Source: Amphirosellinia nigrospora (Eukaryota > Ascomycota > Sordariomycetes > Xylariales > Xylariaceae). Taken from it: a stretch of DNA of 64,000 nt. Below are positions 49,141-61,374 of the stretch, piece after piece. The translations under genes and the position numbers were made by a program. The stretch spans positions 7,583,058 through 7,647,057 of the forward strand of contig SCHM01000003.1 in assembly GCA_004123355.1 (NCBI GenBank). Direction: 5' to 3'. The notes below the pieces were generated by a model, which was not told the origin of the DNA, searched no databases, and saw only the letters and a program-made list of their open reading frames with translations. Numbering within the stretch: the first letter of the stretch is position 1; each line of letters opens with the position of its first letter.

Positions 49141-51131
49141 ATGAACATGCAATTCTGTGCGCCACCGGGCTTTGCCTCCCCATACAGCTTCTCTCAAGGA
49201 CAAGGAGCGAGCATGGCCTACGCAGAACCCCAATACCAGGTCCATGCAGCCTATCCTGGCCTTCAGTACATGTATGGTTATCAAACACACCGCCAGCCTA
49301 TGATGGTCGATCGAGGAGGTCTATGTGATGGCAAGACGGAATCTAAGCCGCGGTTATCTAAAGAAGAGGTTGAAAAGCTTGAAAAAGTATTCCAAGAAAA
49401 CCCTAAACCCTCGAGCTCAGTGAAAGCTCAATTGGCGGACGGCCTCGGCTTGGAACGACCTAGGATTAATGTAGGACACCCCCTGCTAGTGTTAGCCTAT
49501 ACATGCTAACTCAGGATGTCAGAACTGGTTTCAAAACCGCCGTGCCAAGGCGAAACAAGAAAGGAAACAGGAAGAGTATGAGGCTCGGAGAGCGGCTGAG
49601 AAGTCAGCTTCTGAGCCTTCGTCCCCAGACGAAGATTCATATTCGGGGCTCTGGATTCTTTGAGCGAAGGGTCTCACAAACGTACGCAGCCTTCCTCAGC
49701 TGCGTTCCCTGACGTTTCTTCACCTTCCCAGATCACCGATGCGTCACATGAAGATGAAGAGGATGATGAGGATGAGGATGAAGACGAGGATGAAAACGAT
49801 GAGACTGTTGAACACGGAATGAACGATGCGAATTCTGTTTGCATGCAATCTGCAGTGTCAACCCAAGCTGACGTCGCCGATACCTACCAATCCCCGCTCT
49901 CAATTGACTTTTCACAGCCAAACCCTACAGGCCTCACTCATCCTCACGGTGCTGGAGGCTACACACAGACGAGGTCAATGAGTGACTTTGGACTCTTCAC
50001 GTCAATAGGCCATGGCCACAATGCGGCTTTAGACGGCAGGACTTTGGAGCTACACCACGGCATTCCTTCACGCGTGGAGCGAAGCATGAGTATCGAGAGC
50101 CACAGCTCCCAACACTATGCTGGTATGCATAGCGCAGCGATTCCGAGCTCTTCAACAACCGCAATGTTTTTCTCGCCGGTGTCAAATGGTGACGCTTGTG
50201 ACATGTCCGAGAACCCATTCGATTGTAATGCATCTCCCGATTGCCACAATGATCTCGCATCCCAGGGTATGCCGACACCTACAGACTCTTTCAGATCCCC
50301 CCTCCTCCGGCCAATCTTGCATCCAGGCGGAACATTCCCCGCCCAGCCGCACTTCAAGCTGCTTCTTTGCGAAGCCGCTCCTACAATATACCAAAAACAG
50401 CCTTAGACGTATCGAAGCGAATGGATGTCTCGAGCCCAGTCAAATCAATACGTAGGATCTCTTCAGCCTCCGGGATGGGTCCCGGTAGAATTCAGAAGTC
50501 CACTGCCGGCCCGCGCTCGCCATTCTTCGGACGTGCTGAGGCTCTTCTGCAATATCACAATCGTTCACCAGTTGGCTCGGGAACACCTACTTTTTCGGGA
50601 GCTCCTCCGACCCCGATGACACCAGCTGTCTTTGACCAGCGCCATATTCAGGAACCGACTGTTATTTCGGCTTCGCCAGATAACGGGTCGTTTTTGGGAA
50701 TGGGCATTACTTCCAACTATGTACAAGAGATGAAGGAAGAAAACGATCTCAAAACCCCACCCACAACACCTGGCATGATGACCGAATTCAGCACACACGG
50801 ATTCGTCGGCAATGCATTCAGTGGTGGCTTCAACATCACTACAGACCAGCCGCTTCTCACCCCTTACTTCAATTCCGAATTTCCAGACCTGTCCATGCAG
50901 CCTATCCCTAGTTACGTGGAGACAAGCGGTGGCAGCCCATCGACACCGGTATATCATACCATGATGAACTCGAACCTAGAGCATCCCACATATCCTAGAA
51001 ACGTTGTCGCCAACACTCAGTATGATTGGGATGCCAACGAATCCGTCGTGTCATCAAGGTCCTCGCCTGGCTACCCAAGGTCGAAGCAGATTCAATTCAC
51101 ACCCAACATAACCCCTCAGGATTACCACTAA
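49141..51131 (+). CDS. Homeobox transcription factor (two apparent frame breaks)
   Basis: Nuclear DNA-binding regulator. Exons are 49141-49470 and 49523-51131, with a 52 bp intron (GTAGGA..GCTAAC..CAG) that falls inside helix 3 of the homeodomain, between RPRIN and NWFQNRRAKAKQ. The homeodomain spans roughly residues 60-125: LSKEEVEKLEKVFQENPKP, QLADGLGL, then the recognition helix with the invariant W, F, N and R of WFQNRRAK. A basic, Glu-rich helix follows, then an acidic Asp/Glu run (49752-49800), a long Ser/Pro-rich region with SPVKSIRRISSASG and PRSPFFGRAEALL blocks, and the C-terminus QIQFTPNITPQDYH. Total about 645 residues. The frame moves twice: at about 49643 (GGGG, one G short) and near 50345. 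It resembles fungal homeobox regulators of conidiation such as Htf1/Hox2, but I cannot confirm orthology. CACC before the ATG supports the start. Confidence 0.85.
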
Positions 51132-52072
51132 ATAGAATCCTTTATCACCAGTAGCCCTCCGTACTTGGGTCTCCTTGGTCCCAAGGTTACTGAAGTTCGC
51201 GGAGGCTACCTGTACTTATAGCCTTCATTATTACCGCAGCATTTTCGGTTTACAGTTGGCATATACTTCCTCATGTATAAGGCGGGAGGAGTTGTTCATA
51301 GACTTGACGGACTTGGACTAGCATATAACTACCCCAAAATCTTGGCATTTTCATCAATCGCTAGTTCTTCTTCCTTTCTTTCCCTCTTTACCTCTCTTTT
51401 TTTGTAATGTAATGTCAAGGGTTTAGCGCGGCGGAAACAGGGAACAGTGCAGATTACACAGATACCCCGGGGATCGGGTACTCATCGGAGTTTCGTCAAT
51501 TTCGTTTGTCTCGTCCGTCCAATTCTTGCTGCTGCTGATGAAAAGCCTTTGAGCAACTTCATCCAGAAAAAATACCCACAAGATCTTTGTATGTTATCAG
51601 CGTTGAGAGCCAGCGACATTTCGACTGAACGAGGGGGGTTCACGGCAAGGTGTTGCGGGCAAAATGGCGGATTTCTCTATGTCGAGACATGGTGGTTACG
51701 GGTGGTGCGTCGGTGGTAAGGTCTAAGGTGGCTGCTTGTCTTTTTTGGATCTGGGACTCCTAATAGCCTCGGTGGAAGCAAAACGGAATGGTATACCACC
51801 ATACGAAATCGCTAATTGTACATCAAATCTTGTCATATCTGATTAAAAAAAATCTATCTGTATAAACTCAACGTCCTTGCGTGGTCCCAAAGCGTGCAGT
51901 CTAATGTTAATGTTGTTTTGAGGATGCTCATAACTGCCATTTACACATTTCCTTGTTTAGAAACCTTCTGTCCCGCTCATTCCGCCACCCTTTGACCCTT
52001 GCTGGGCGTTGCCGAGCGATCTCGGATTACATCATTACATAATCGTCCGTGAACGCGTCTCAAAAACATCCG

Positions 52073-52108
52073 CCGTCAATGTCGCCGTCAATGTCACCGT
52101 CAATGTCA
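52073..52108 (+). repeat. 12-bp tandem repeat, three copies (CCGTCAATGTCR)
   Basis: Three head-to-tail copies differing only in the last base of the first unit (G versus A). The unit length is a multiple of three, but no coding frame around it is convincing. Confidence 0.85.
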
Positions 52109-53827
52109 CCTACTGTACCACTTTTTTATGGCCAGGCCTCGCCCGCTCAAGTAAATGTGTGGAGAAGACGCGAGTTCCGTTAACCCGGTATCTACTCGGT
52201 GCTTCGAAATCACCACGAATTATAACTCAATTATGGTAGTACGTTACACCCTCTCGGGAGGTCTACCCACCTTGGGCGGCAGAGTAGTGTAAGTAACTTA
52301 CCACTCGCTTAAATCTCCGCGTATACCCTCCTCTATGCCTCCTCCCTCGCTCCACATCCTTGGGCGGCCAGACTAGTCCGTGTCCTAGTCAGGTACGGGG
52401 TCGAGAACAAAAGGGGTGATAAGCCCAGATCCCAATTCACATGAATCAAGACGGGTGATCCTTGAATCGCGCATGTTAGATACTGTAGGCTATCGGGTGG
52501 ATATCTATGTGAGCTACTATTTTTACCCCGTATTTCCGTCCCTAGGACGGCAGATTACAACTATGCCCAGTACCGACATGTCCGATGGTGGCCGTTGTAA
52601 AACGGGTCTCACCTCACGCCATTATCGGCCAGTCATGAACAAACGCAGGACTTCTCTCCGAGCATACCCTGCACTCAAACAAGCGTATATACGTGTTAAT
52701 ATTGCTGGGAACGGCATATGGCGCGAAAAACGCAATAGCTTGCTTGAGTCGTCATGTCGGGTATACGAAGGATGATATAAGCTATGGGCTTCACGAGGAC
52801 TCAATGGCAAGGCCCACGGGGCCGCGTCGGACAGTCAACTCTCCTTGTCCCTGTGGTGGGATGCCGAGATCCGAGATCTAGTCGACCCTAGACTTCATCG
52901 TCATCTACAAAAACTGACGAACGCCACGCTCATTATAGGCCCAATTCGAAACTAGGGTCTTTTTGAGAAGTCACAGTTGGTGGAGAGGCTCTCAGTATAG
53001 GGGTGGCTGGTATCGGATATTGCTCTCACCATTGCGACGTGATGCGCCACTGCACTTGTTATAGCATAGTTGCTTTTGGGTGTTTCATGTATTGCCCCTA
53101 ATGGAAGCTCAGAAGCTAAGGCGTTCGTGGCTCAAATACTTTGCTGTGATGTGAAGTAATCATGTATGAAATGAGGTGTGCCTTTTACGAAGCCACGGCG
53201 CGGTACGCTTAGAGAATCTATATTCGGCCGAACCGATGGGTTCACAGATCAAGGACAATGATGCAGAGTAAAAGACACTTATTACTTTGTATCATGTCCT
53301 TATTGCTCCTAAGCTATGAGGAAAAGCAGGCTCCGTCTCGGCGCCCTTACTGGTAGGGCCGAATTAACAAAGGGACGCGCTTTAATACTGTGTGAGATCT
53401 GAGGAGACTGTCATCACCAAATGCTCCGAATCTTGGGTACGTAGTGGTGGGCTGAGAAGTTATAATCATGTAATCCGACTTTCGTCAATCATATCCTGAA
53501 CATTCGGGCTATAATATCCACGCCGTGTATGGAAACTGGCGCCGCCAGGAGGGGTTGGTGGTGTTTCTGCATTTTGACGCTACCCTACGGCCAAGACACC
53601 GAAGTTGACCCAAACGTAAGTGTCTGTCGCAGGAACGATTTAGCACCTCGACTTCGCCGAATACGAGGTTGTCGTATAATAGTGAGACCGGTTCGCTTTG
53701 CCGAACTAGCTGAAGCAAACAACGCCTATATTCAAGTCTGTCTGGGGGAGTTAGTCGTCCCTATCAGGTTACAGCAGTTAAGATCATAGTTACAACCGAA
53801 CATGGCATCAAGAAGTCATCGGCGATG

Positions 53828-53842
53828 AAAAAAAAAAAAAAA
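53828..53842 (+). repeat. Poly-A run
   Basis: About 15 consecutive A residues, roughly 145 bases downstream of the minus-strand regulator's stop codon (seen as T on that strand). Confidence 0.8.
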
Positions 53843-53985
53843 TCTAGTCATGAACTCGTTTCTCTCGTTACCCGCCTATGATACGCCAGGTAAGATTTCT
53901 GTCTTTCTTTATAACTTAAGACATGAAAAACATTTCGAAATGAGGAGGAAGAGAGACCTATGTATGACCCAAGATAACGCCTCGC

Positions 53986-56950
53986 TCATGATTGTGGCCC
54001 CCAATCCATCGCTATATTCGCGTCGCCCATGGCGCCGTTCCCATATCCGATGTTCGTCGTGTTCAAGTAGCTATCTATGTCGGCCATGCCCTCGTTTTCC
54101 AACACCCCCATGAGCTCGATCTGCTGTGCCTGGCTTAGACTTCCTTGTCGATCTGGGGGTAATCCGTGCGTGGGGTTGTAGTTCCCGGCTCCAGGCCGTC
54201 GAATCCGTTCATGCCGGAGGTGTTGTTGCCCCAGAAACCTGCGCCCATGCTGCCAAATGCATAAGGGGATATGAATGGTGGCGGGGGGTTGAACCAGTCG
54301 TGGACTGTGCTGGATTGTGGTAAAGGTCGCTGGCCTTGGGGAAGTTGCCCTGGCGGTAAAGATGGGATGGTGAAGGCGGGGAGAGGTGGTCGTTGTTGCG
54401 TTTGGGGAAGACCATGCATTGGCTCAGGAGAGGGCCGTGATGCCGTCGTTGGAAGTAGTGGGGTCGATAGCAACGGTGTGCTCATAGATGGTGTACCGAC
54501 GTGCATGGAGGCTATGGACTCGGGGGGCGTTTGGGCAAGCGGCGGTGATGACACAAAGGGTGGAGATATAGTAGATTCCGAAGGAGGTGGACTGGGATCG
54601 ACCCCGGGAAGGCCATCGGCTTGAGTAAAATCGGGGGAAAGTAGCTGAAACGACGACCTGTTGGTCGTTGGAGGCCGGATTTAGGAAGATAGAGTTAGAT
54701 CGGAAGGTAGGATGTGGCGGAAAGTTGCTGTCAAGACTGTAATTCTCTATAGATTCGGGCGCTGAACCGAAGACATACCCAAATTGGGGTGGGTTGAACG
54801 CGGGCGCACCAGGCTTAGACGATGGCCCCGGCCCTGATAATTCCATGGCATTGGGGGAGCTTGTCTCCGCCTGTGATGGTGGTGTATTGAGGGAACCTGG
54901 GCTGGATAAGTTGGGAGTACCATTCGAGTCATAACTCTGAAGGCAAGCTTTTGTCAAGATAGAGTAGAGCTCAGATGCCGAAGCGGTGCCTGGCCACCGC
55001 TCAACGCATTGGTCGATTATATCCAATGCAACGTTTACGAGCTCTTGCACTTCCTCTCTGGAATGCGCTGCGCGGACATCTGGGTACCTTGCTATGCACC
55101 ACAGAAGGTGTTAAGCGACATATATAGAGTCAGTAGGAACACCCATGTTATATCTACGGCAGCCGACATCATCTGCTTGCTCGATATATCTATTACAAAT
55201 GCAGCCGAGTCGAAGCACTTAGTAGCAGACTGCACCGACGGCCGCGGCACTTGTGGCGAAGGGCGGTGTAGAGACACCACCATTGTGTGATATCTACCCG
55301 TGAACCTGCAGAAGGAATTAGTCTACTTCGTGATGTTGAAGAACGGACGAAACTCACCATGGCTTACACCACGCGGGCTTCTCCGGGTGACCTCAGCCAT
55401 TGGTCCATCCTTGCCTCCATGGCAGCGAACCAAGGATGGTGAGCGTTTCTTGGTTCAGGGCGCTTCATCTCATATAATGTGCGACGGATCTCAGCTTGAA
55501 CCAGTCGCATCTTGCAGAAGTGAAGCGACGAGTTTCTTTTCATCCGGTGGCCCGGGTACAATACCATTCTCCGAAATGTTCGCGTCGGGCACAGTCTCAA
55601 ACCATTTGATGTCAATGATATCATCAGTCTTCGCAAAGCCGTTGGGGCGGCCCATTGAATGCGATAATCCCAATTCGAGGGTGCTCACGATCCAGCTGAG
55701 CCGTCGACGCATATCCAAAGACATTGGGTCGCTGGCACCTAAAGCGATCGTTTTCTCATCCGCAAGGCCGAGCTGCTGGCTGATCCTTGTTGCGAGACCA
55801 ACCACATAGTATACAGCTGTTCGAGTCGGCGTTAGTAGAGAATACTGACCTATCAATACGAGGCACTGGAGTGTTTTGATATCCTTGGGTCGAACGACTG
55901 CTTCAAAATACTGCATTGCTGCGAGGTAATAGCTATCGGCAAGCCCAGCGTAATTAGAGTCGAGCTTTTGCATGCTTATGGCCATAACCAGGCGAACCAC
56001 GAAGTTTTGATACGGGTCCTGGCTACCAGCATAGGCATCTTCAAGGGCCTTGGCGAGTATCTTTTCATGAAGCGCTGGGCTAAACACTTGAGCTGCGTTC
56101 CAAAGTTAGATTTTCCCTTGGCTGGGGTATTGGGCATTACATGACATACCCCGTTGATGGAAACTTCGACGAGCTTATCAGCTATAGGCTTGCTGGGAAG
56201 CCCTGACGCTGCTACTGCACTGACCATGGATAGCTCTTCTTCCTAGGGTTCCCGGCCGGCATACTAAACGACTGCGATCTATTCCCCGTGGTTGCGATGC
56301 CTATAGTGTTCCGCCTCCTTTCACGTCCGGTATGAGCTCTGAAATCCGACCGTCTCAGTGTACCGCTTCGCCTCTTCCATCACGATGCGCGTCATGGCAA
56401 TCCCGCTAGATGGGCCGAGATATCGAGGGGTCTCATCGGTTTCATTCAGCCTTACTAGACCGCCGGGGCGAATAAAATCTTCATGGTCTTTGGCATAGGG
56501 GTCCTCTTCTTCGTCGATATACTGGCCCAGTTCCGCATCTAACGCGCGAACTCTTTCTTGGAGCTTGACGACATAAAGCCGACTGATCTTTTTTCCTTTC
56601 GTTGTGTCGAAATATTCGCATATCGAACCGGATCGCTCGCAGGGAAGGCATCGTGGGAGGGGGATCGCATCGAGTTTTCCTCTAGCCAGGCTACGTTAAC
56701 TATCGAAACAGAAATTCCAAAGAGAGCGATACTCGACATCGCATCATTGAACAAGCAAGTATTGGAAAGTGCGCATTACTCACCTGGCGAAACGGCAACA
56801 AGCCGTTAAAGTATGCGCGATGCGATGTGAATTCCCATGTTCTCCTTGTTCATCGTCGTTCGCTATCTTCCTCGGTGGGAATTCTTGGTACGGCCGTGGA
56901 ATTTGGCTGCCAAAGCCTTCCACTTGGCGAAAGACAATGGAGGCATCCAT
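53986..56950 (-). CDS. Zn2Cys6 transcription factor with fungal-specific (MHR) domain, many apparent frame breaks
   Basis: Nuclear binuclear-zinc-cluster regulator, roughly 880 residues. The start is the ATG at 56950 (MDASIVFRQVEGF). The zinc cluster reads HTLTACCRC-RQRKTRCD then LPRCLPCERSGSICEYFDTT, canonical C-x2-C-x6-C-x6-C-x2-C-x6-C, split by an intron at 56682-56783 exactly between RQ and RKTRC. GKKISRLYVVKLQERVRALDAEL (linker and coiled coil), NETDETPRYLGPSSGIAMTR, and the MHR core (VFSPALHEKILAKALEDAY, IKTLQCLVLIGQYSLLTPT, MRRRLSWIVSTLEL, GLSHSMGRP) follow. Further introns fit at 56093-56149 and 55306-55357. The C-terminal part is Pro/Ser-rich, ending GDANIAMDWGPQS at the TGA 53986-53988. 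At least six frame changes occur, two of them inside the zinc cluster (CCRC-RQ, one G short; CCCCC, one C short), others near 56160, 55500, 55410, 55115, 54645 and 54135. The blocks look like a family conserved across filamentous ascomycetes, but I cannot name its target pathway. Confidence 0.85.
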
Positions 56951-59195
56951 CGGTAGGGTCTGTTGTTATTCCTCCGCGTCGCTTTCCTGGAATGTATGAA
57001 TAGAGTCGTTCGTGATCTCAGCTTCGTAAGCACGCGGGGGAATCAATGGTCGCTTGGTCGCACAACGTCGCCGCACTTTTCGAGGCCCTGTTTGTCGGGT
57101 TTCGCGGGAGTAATGCCGTGACGGTAAACGAACACAGGGAGGATGGTTCACCCAACCAGTTCGCTACACGACCATGTTGTCTCGTCCGTAGTGTCATGTG
57201 AGTTTGGTCTTCTTATTTTATTCGTCAACAGCAACAACAACAACAGCTCGATCGTCAACAGACTTGTGATATCATGGTCCATGTGCTTCAGGAGAGCGCT
57301 AGATCCCTGACTTTACTGTACTTTAGTAGATAGACGACGGGTCGCGGGCACTCTAGCAGTCAGCCAAGTCAGCCAGTCCAAAACGTTGATTGGTCCTATA
57401 AAATGCAGACGTTGTATTCTATATTCCTTCCTGGCCGAATCTCGATGGCTCTTGGGGCTAGAGTTGGATTTCAAGACTTCCAAGGGGCCATTATAGACAG
57501 TACGCGGGTTTCAGGGGCTTCCAATGCTCAAACAACCTCTTCAGCCTCTTCCCTTCTCTCTGATTTGCGTTTCCACGTGGCGAAGACCCAACCCTCGAAA
57601 GTGGAAAAGCGGTGCTGATTACACTAAGTATTTAATTACAAGGGATTCGATAGCAAGGGACTTGTTTAGGTAGTACCTAAGCTAGCGCAGCTGCGGGGAA
57701 ATAGAATCGTTGGGCGAGTAGGGCGACATGTACGTAAGCCTATCACGCTTATTAGGTGGATTCTCCGCTTCCCATACAGTAGACTCGGTTGGTACCAGGT
57801 TAACATTTGACACATCTTAATGCCGAAACATCCATGCCGATGCTAGGGTTTATCGTCGTGTCTTTCGCTGGATGTGATCCAGATAACCGTATATATTGTC
57901 CACGATAGCCAGAGCTTGTCTCAGCTGCTCAGAAACCTGAGAGTCTGGAACTAACAATTGATTTAATTTAGTCCGCCATAGTGTCGTCTATAACATAGAC
58001 TAGCATGAAGATGGAGTACTTCTCCTATTACCAAAAATACTAAAATGTTCTTAGGAATCTGTTTCAACAGGCTGCAGCCTACCGCATGAGCATCGTGAAA
58101 CGTTGTTATATCCGAACGTGGTATTGCTGACGCTGTCTTGACGTGCATACGTGTTGGGTTTTGTTCAAGCCAAAAGTCATAACAAAGGTATTTTATATGG
58201 ACAAAGACATTGTGAATTTGGGTATTGACTATCTAGTATATGGCGTTATCCCCTTGAATTCGAAATTAACACAACACAGCGCTTCCCGACGGCTCCAATC
58301 TAAGGAGAGTTAGCGGCTTGATGCAGCCTGATTCCCCTTGCGGCTTGGTTGAGGCTTGGCCAAGCGTCAGGCAACAAATGCGCTTATTTACTGGGATCCC
58401 GGTGCTCGTCTTCTCTCTGTCCCGATGCCGAGATCGCCGCTGCATGAAAGGGATTTAAAAGAGTTCTAATTTTGTAGAACGAACCCCAGATTCGAGAATA
58501 GATTTGTCCCTTGTCAAAGTTTCAGCAACTTCACCGATGTCACCAAGAAGTAAACCCCCCACTCGCAGTTAACCTTAGTGTACTTGTCCTGCCTTGGGTA
58601 ACACATTCTAGACCGGGTTCTGCAGCCTTCTGATTCCTGACTGGTGAGAAAAGGGGCATGTCAATACTTCCTAGTGGTCGATAACCAAGACCCCGCAACC
58701 CGCCCGCTGTCTTTCTCGAAACCCTCAACTACAACTCTACTTTTATTTATCCTAATCGGGATCTCCTCGCAGGTGACATGAGGCTCGTGGCTTCATTTAG
58801 CAGAGCATATTCTCACTTGTCCGTCTTCTGCCTCAGCTCATCGTTCGGCAATAGCTCAAACCCTGTTAGCCAAGCACACAGTATTTAGAGCCTGCCTACT
58901 TCTGTACATCTCGGCCCGCGCCAAGCTAACTCGCCTGCCAAGCCTAGGAATAAGGACTGTACATTGGCGGGGCTAACGGCTGTCTCACTGGCGCAAGTGT
59001 GCAAGTTGCGCTTCGGCGCTTATATTCTCAGGCACGGAGACTGCGTATCTTTACAGCGGACCGTTATCATAATCGGACGGTGACGGGGTTATTTTTTCGG
59101 TCATCGCTCGGACACCTTGTCGGATAGACTCGATCAGTATTAAAGACACACGGTGCGCTGCTGCTGCTGCCGCTGCCGCCCGCCTGCCTTGCATC
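56951..59195. other. Divergent promoter region between the two Zn2Cys6 regulators
   Basis: 2.2 kb between two regulators that point away from each other; it should hold both promoters. The single moderately long open frame (57403-57618) has no recognisable motif. CTG/CCG triplets at about 59157-59185 lie immediately before the plus-strand ATG. A CAACAACAACAACA tract lies at about 57228-57245. Confidence 0.45.
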
Positions 59196-61374
59196 ATGCC
59201 ACGGTCGAGTTTCTCGGATAATCCGCTGTTGCGGGTGTCCCGTCCAGTATCGGCTTGTTCCCGATGTAAGTTCCACTCCTCTCACATATGCGACGCATCG
59301 CGGCCCGTGGAGATCCTCAACTAATGAGCTGCGCATAGGTCGGTCCGCCAAGGTCAAGGTCTGTCTGTAATGCCGTCCTAGGGTTCTCATCGTGTTTGGA
59401 CTCTCTAACATCAACAGTGTGATGGCAAATTACCAGCGTGCACGGCTTGCGAGAAGGCCGGTCGAGAAAATGAGTGCTCGGCAGCTAACGACCAGTTCGC
59501 CAGGGGTAAAGAACGAAGGCAAGACAGCTCTGAGCCATGCGAAGCAGGCCTCCCATTATAACATATGTGGACTAACCCACTAGCAGCTACGTGGCAGCAC
59601 TCGAGCTTCGGATAGAGAAGATGGAGAGGCGCTTGGCTTTTGCGCGATCCAGAAAGGCGTCGCTTGCCGGGCATGCGTCGGGGCCGTTGCCTCCCATCCC
59701 TCAAACGGACCGAAGGGACTCTCTTGCGAATATCCAGGCTGCCATGTATCGCAAGGCCGCAAGGAGTCGCGAGAATTCAGATGTGAACTCGCTCATGTCT
59801 GACTTTGGTTTTCTGTGTGTTGGGAGTCTCTCTTACATCAGTCTATATACTAATCATTGCAAAGTTCCGTTAATGCGACAACAAGACTTCGAGCCATCTA
59901 CAAGCAACATGACCTTCGCTCGGCTTGTATTGGCTGCTGCCACGAATGATCCCCTACCTAGAGATAACAACTGGAATATGCCATCGAGGCAGACCGCCAT
60001 TACTTTGATCCAATATTATATGACTAACATATACTGTCTCTACCTGCCTTCTCCGAGACTGCCATCTACAATGTTCTCGACCAGGTATATTCAATGCAAG
60101 ATCGCGTTATAAAAGACAGCGATTATTGGCTCTTATACATGGTCTTAGCCATTAGCTCTAGTGCCCAGAGCCGGGTCAAGAACGATCAATATTATATCGA
60201 TGGCCTTTACTTGGCTTCACGGGCTCTCAGACACGCCGACCAAGCCCTCATGCCCGGCTACACGACTCAAATACAATCGCTCATCCTTTTAACACAATAC
60301 TCGACCCTAGACCCAGGTCATTTCGACAGTTGGCATTTGATCGGGTTTACTTGTCGTGCAGTCATAGACATGGGTTTTCACCAAGATCCTCCAGAGCAAA
60401 TGTCCGACAAGTCATTGCTGGACATGCGGCGGAAGACCTTTTACTGCGTATATTCGCTAGATCGGTATGCTAGATGACATGGTTGAATATAGCAGGGCGA
60501 TTACGCTGACATATTTTCAGTTCCATAAGTATGGTCCTCACCCGGGCATTCTCTTTCACTGACGCGGCAGCAAACGTGGCATTTCCGAGATCCTCATCCT
60601 TTAGCCGGAGGGCCTCGATAAGCGCCAATATCTCTCGGGCTGCGAGCCGGCCTTACTGTCTTTCAGCTCCGCCGGGCGCAGTCGCACTGGTACCAGTCAC
60701 TATCTCAATCCGACTCTACGCCTCTGCCCGATGCGACGTTTATCTGGCAGATGTGTTATCAGATGCAGGACTGGGCCGAGAGACTCCCCAACTCGCTCCC
60801 TATAGCGATAAGAGAGCTCTTCGATCTCGAGCTGCGCTACAGCTTCGTGTATTGCATGTCGCCCTCGCCAAATCGCCGCCTCTGACGGATTACGACCGAC
60901 TGTTCATCTTCGAGCACGCGCTCGCTTATCTAGACCGCATCTACGAAATCGCACACACATGGGCATAACACGGGGTTCTACTCGTACCACGACGCACTGC
61001 GCGTCTTCTTCATGGCGAGCCAATTCGTAGCGGTCGTGCGTGACGCCGAGGAGCTGCTTCTCTCCGGCATAATGCCCCCGCCCCCGCCCTACTCGGTCGA
61101 CAAGGCGATGCGCCACCGCTTCCACCTCGGATGGGGGCCCGACTTTCGATAACCTCGAGAGAAGTATCGGGTGTCTGGAGCGCACCGCAAGTACGTTGGC
61201 GAAATACGGCGAGAGGTGGACGATTCCGTGTCGTTGAGGAGAGGCTTCGATGTGATATCCCAAGATGTCATTGAGCGATTACGCATGAGACGGCAAATCA
61301 AACAGCAACCGCCCCCGCATCCGAATATGCAGGCCCAGATGGGGAGAGATATGCGATGGGTGACGTCAGTGTAG
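59196..61374 (+). CDS. Zn2Cys6 transcription factor with fungal-specific (MHR) domain; micro-exon in the zinc cluster
   Basis: Nuclear regulator, about 640 residues. The exons fit well: 59196-59265, 59339-59358 (20 nt), 59418-59518, 59587-59813, 59865-60462 and 60530-61374. Joined, the first three give ACSRCRSAKVKCDGKLPAC, then TACEKAGRENEC, a canonical zinc cluster close to the N-terminus (residues about 19-50). A GC-AG intron (59519-59586) follows, completing GKERSYVAALELRIEKMERRL, the dimerisation coiled coil. The MHR domain holds DYWLLYMVLAISSSAQSR, IQSLILLTQYS, MRRKTFYCVYSLDRSISM and AFSFTD. The C-terminal block FIFEHALAYLDRIYEIAHT and a tail ending RDMRWVTSV complete it. Frame breaks without introns occur at about 59890, 60055, 60590-60700 (one or more), 60885 and 61215. 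It is divergent from the other regulator and 1.5 kb before the sugar transporter, on the same strand, so control of that transporter is a reasonable guess only. Confidence 0.85.
59339..59358 (+). other. 20-nt micro-exon of the plus-strand Zn2Cys6 gene
   Basis: Bounded by AG at 59338 and GT at 59359. It completes the second zinc Cys and adds RSAKVK. Skipping it changes the frame and destroys the zinc cluster. The introns on both sides (73 and 59 bp) have plausible branch sites (CTAATG, CTAAC). Confidence 0.7.
59519..59586 (+). other. GC-AG intron of the plus-strand Zn2Cys6 gene
   Basis: Donor AAG|GCAAGA and acceptor TAGCAG|CTAC. Using the GC donor restores GKERSYVAALE, the expected join between zinc cluster and coiled coil, with no frame problem. 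Using the GT at 59506 instead would lose GKER and shift the frame. GC-AG introns are a small minority in fungi. Confidence 0.65.

Larger units (their letters stand above)
51132..53985. other. Convergent spacer between homeobox and Zn2Cys6 genes
   Basis: 2.85 kb with no supportable gene. It includes the 3' ends of both flanking genes, a pyrimidine-rich tract at about 51367-51402, a 12-bp tandem repeat and a poly-A run. Confidence 0.45.

Noticed and set aside
55295-55315. Seventeen bases identical, as I recall it, to the 18S rRNA 3' end (GTGAACCTGCAGAAGGA)
   Set aside because: On the minus strand the same bases form the CTGCAG 3' splice site and the FTGRYHT codons of the Zn2Cys6 gene, which explain it fully. 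No further rRNA sequence adjoins.
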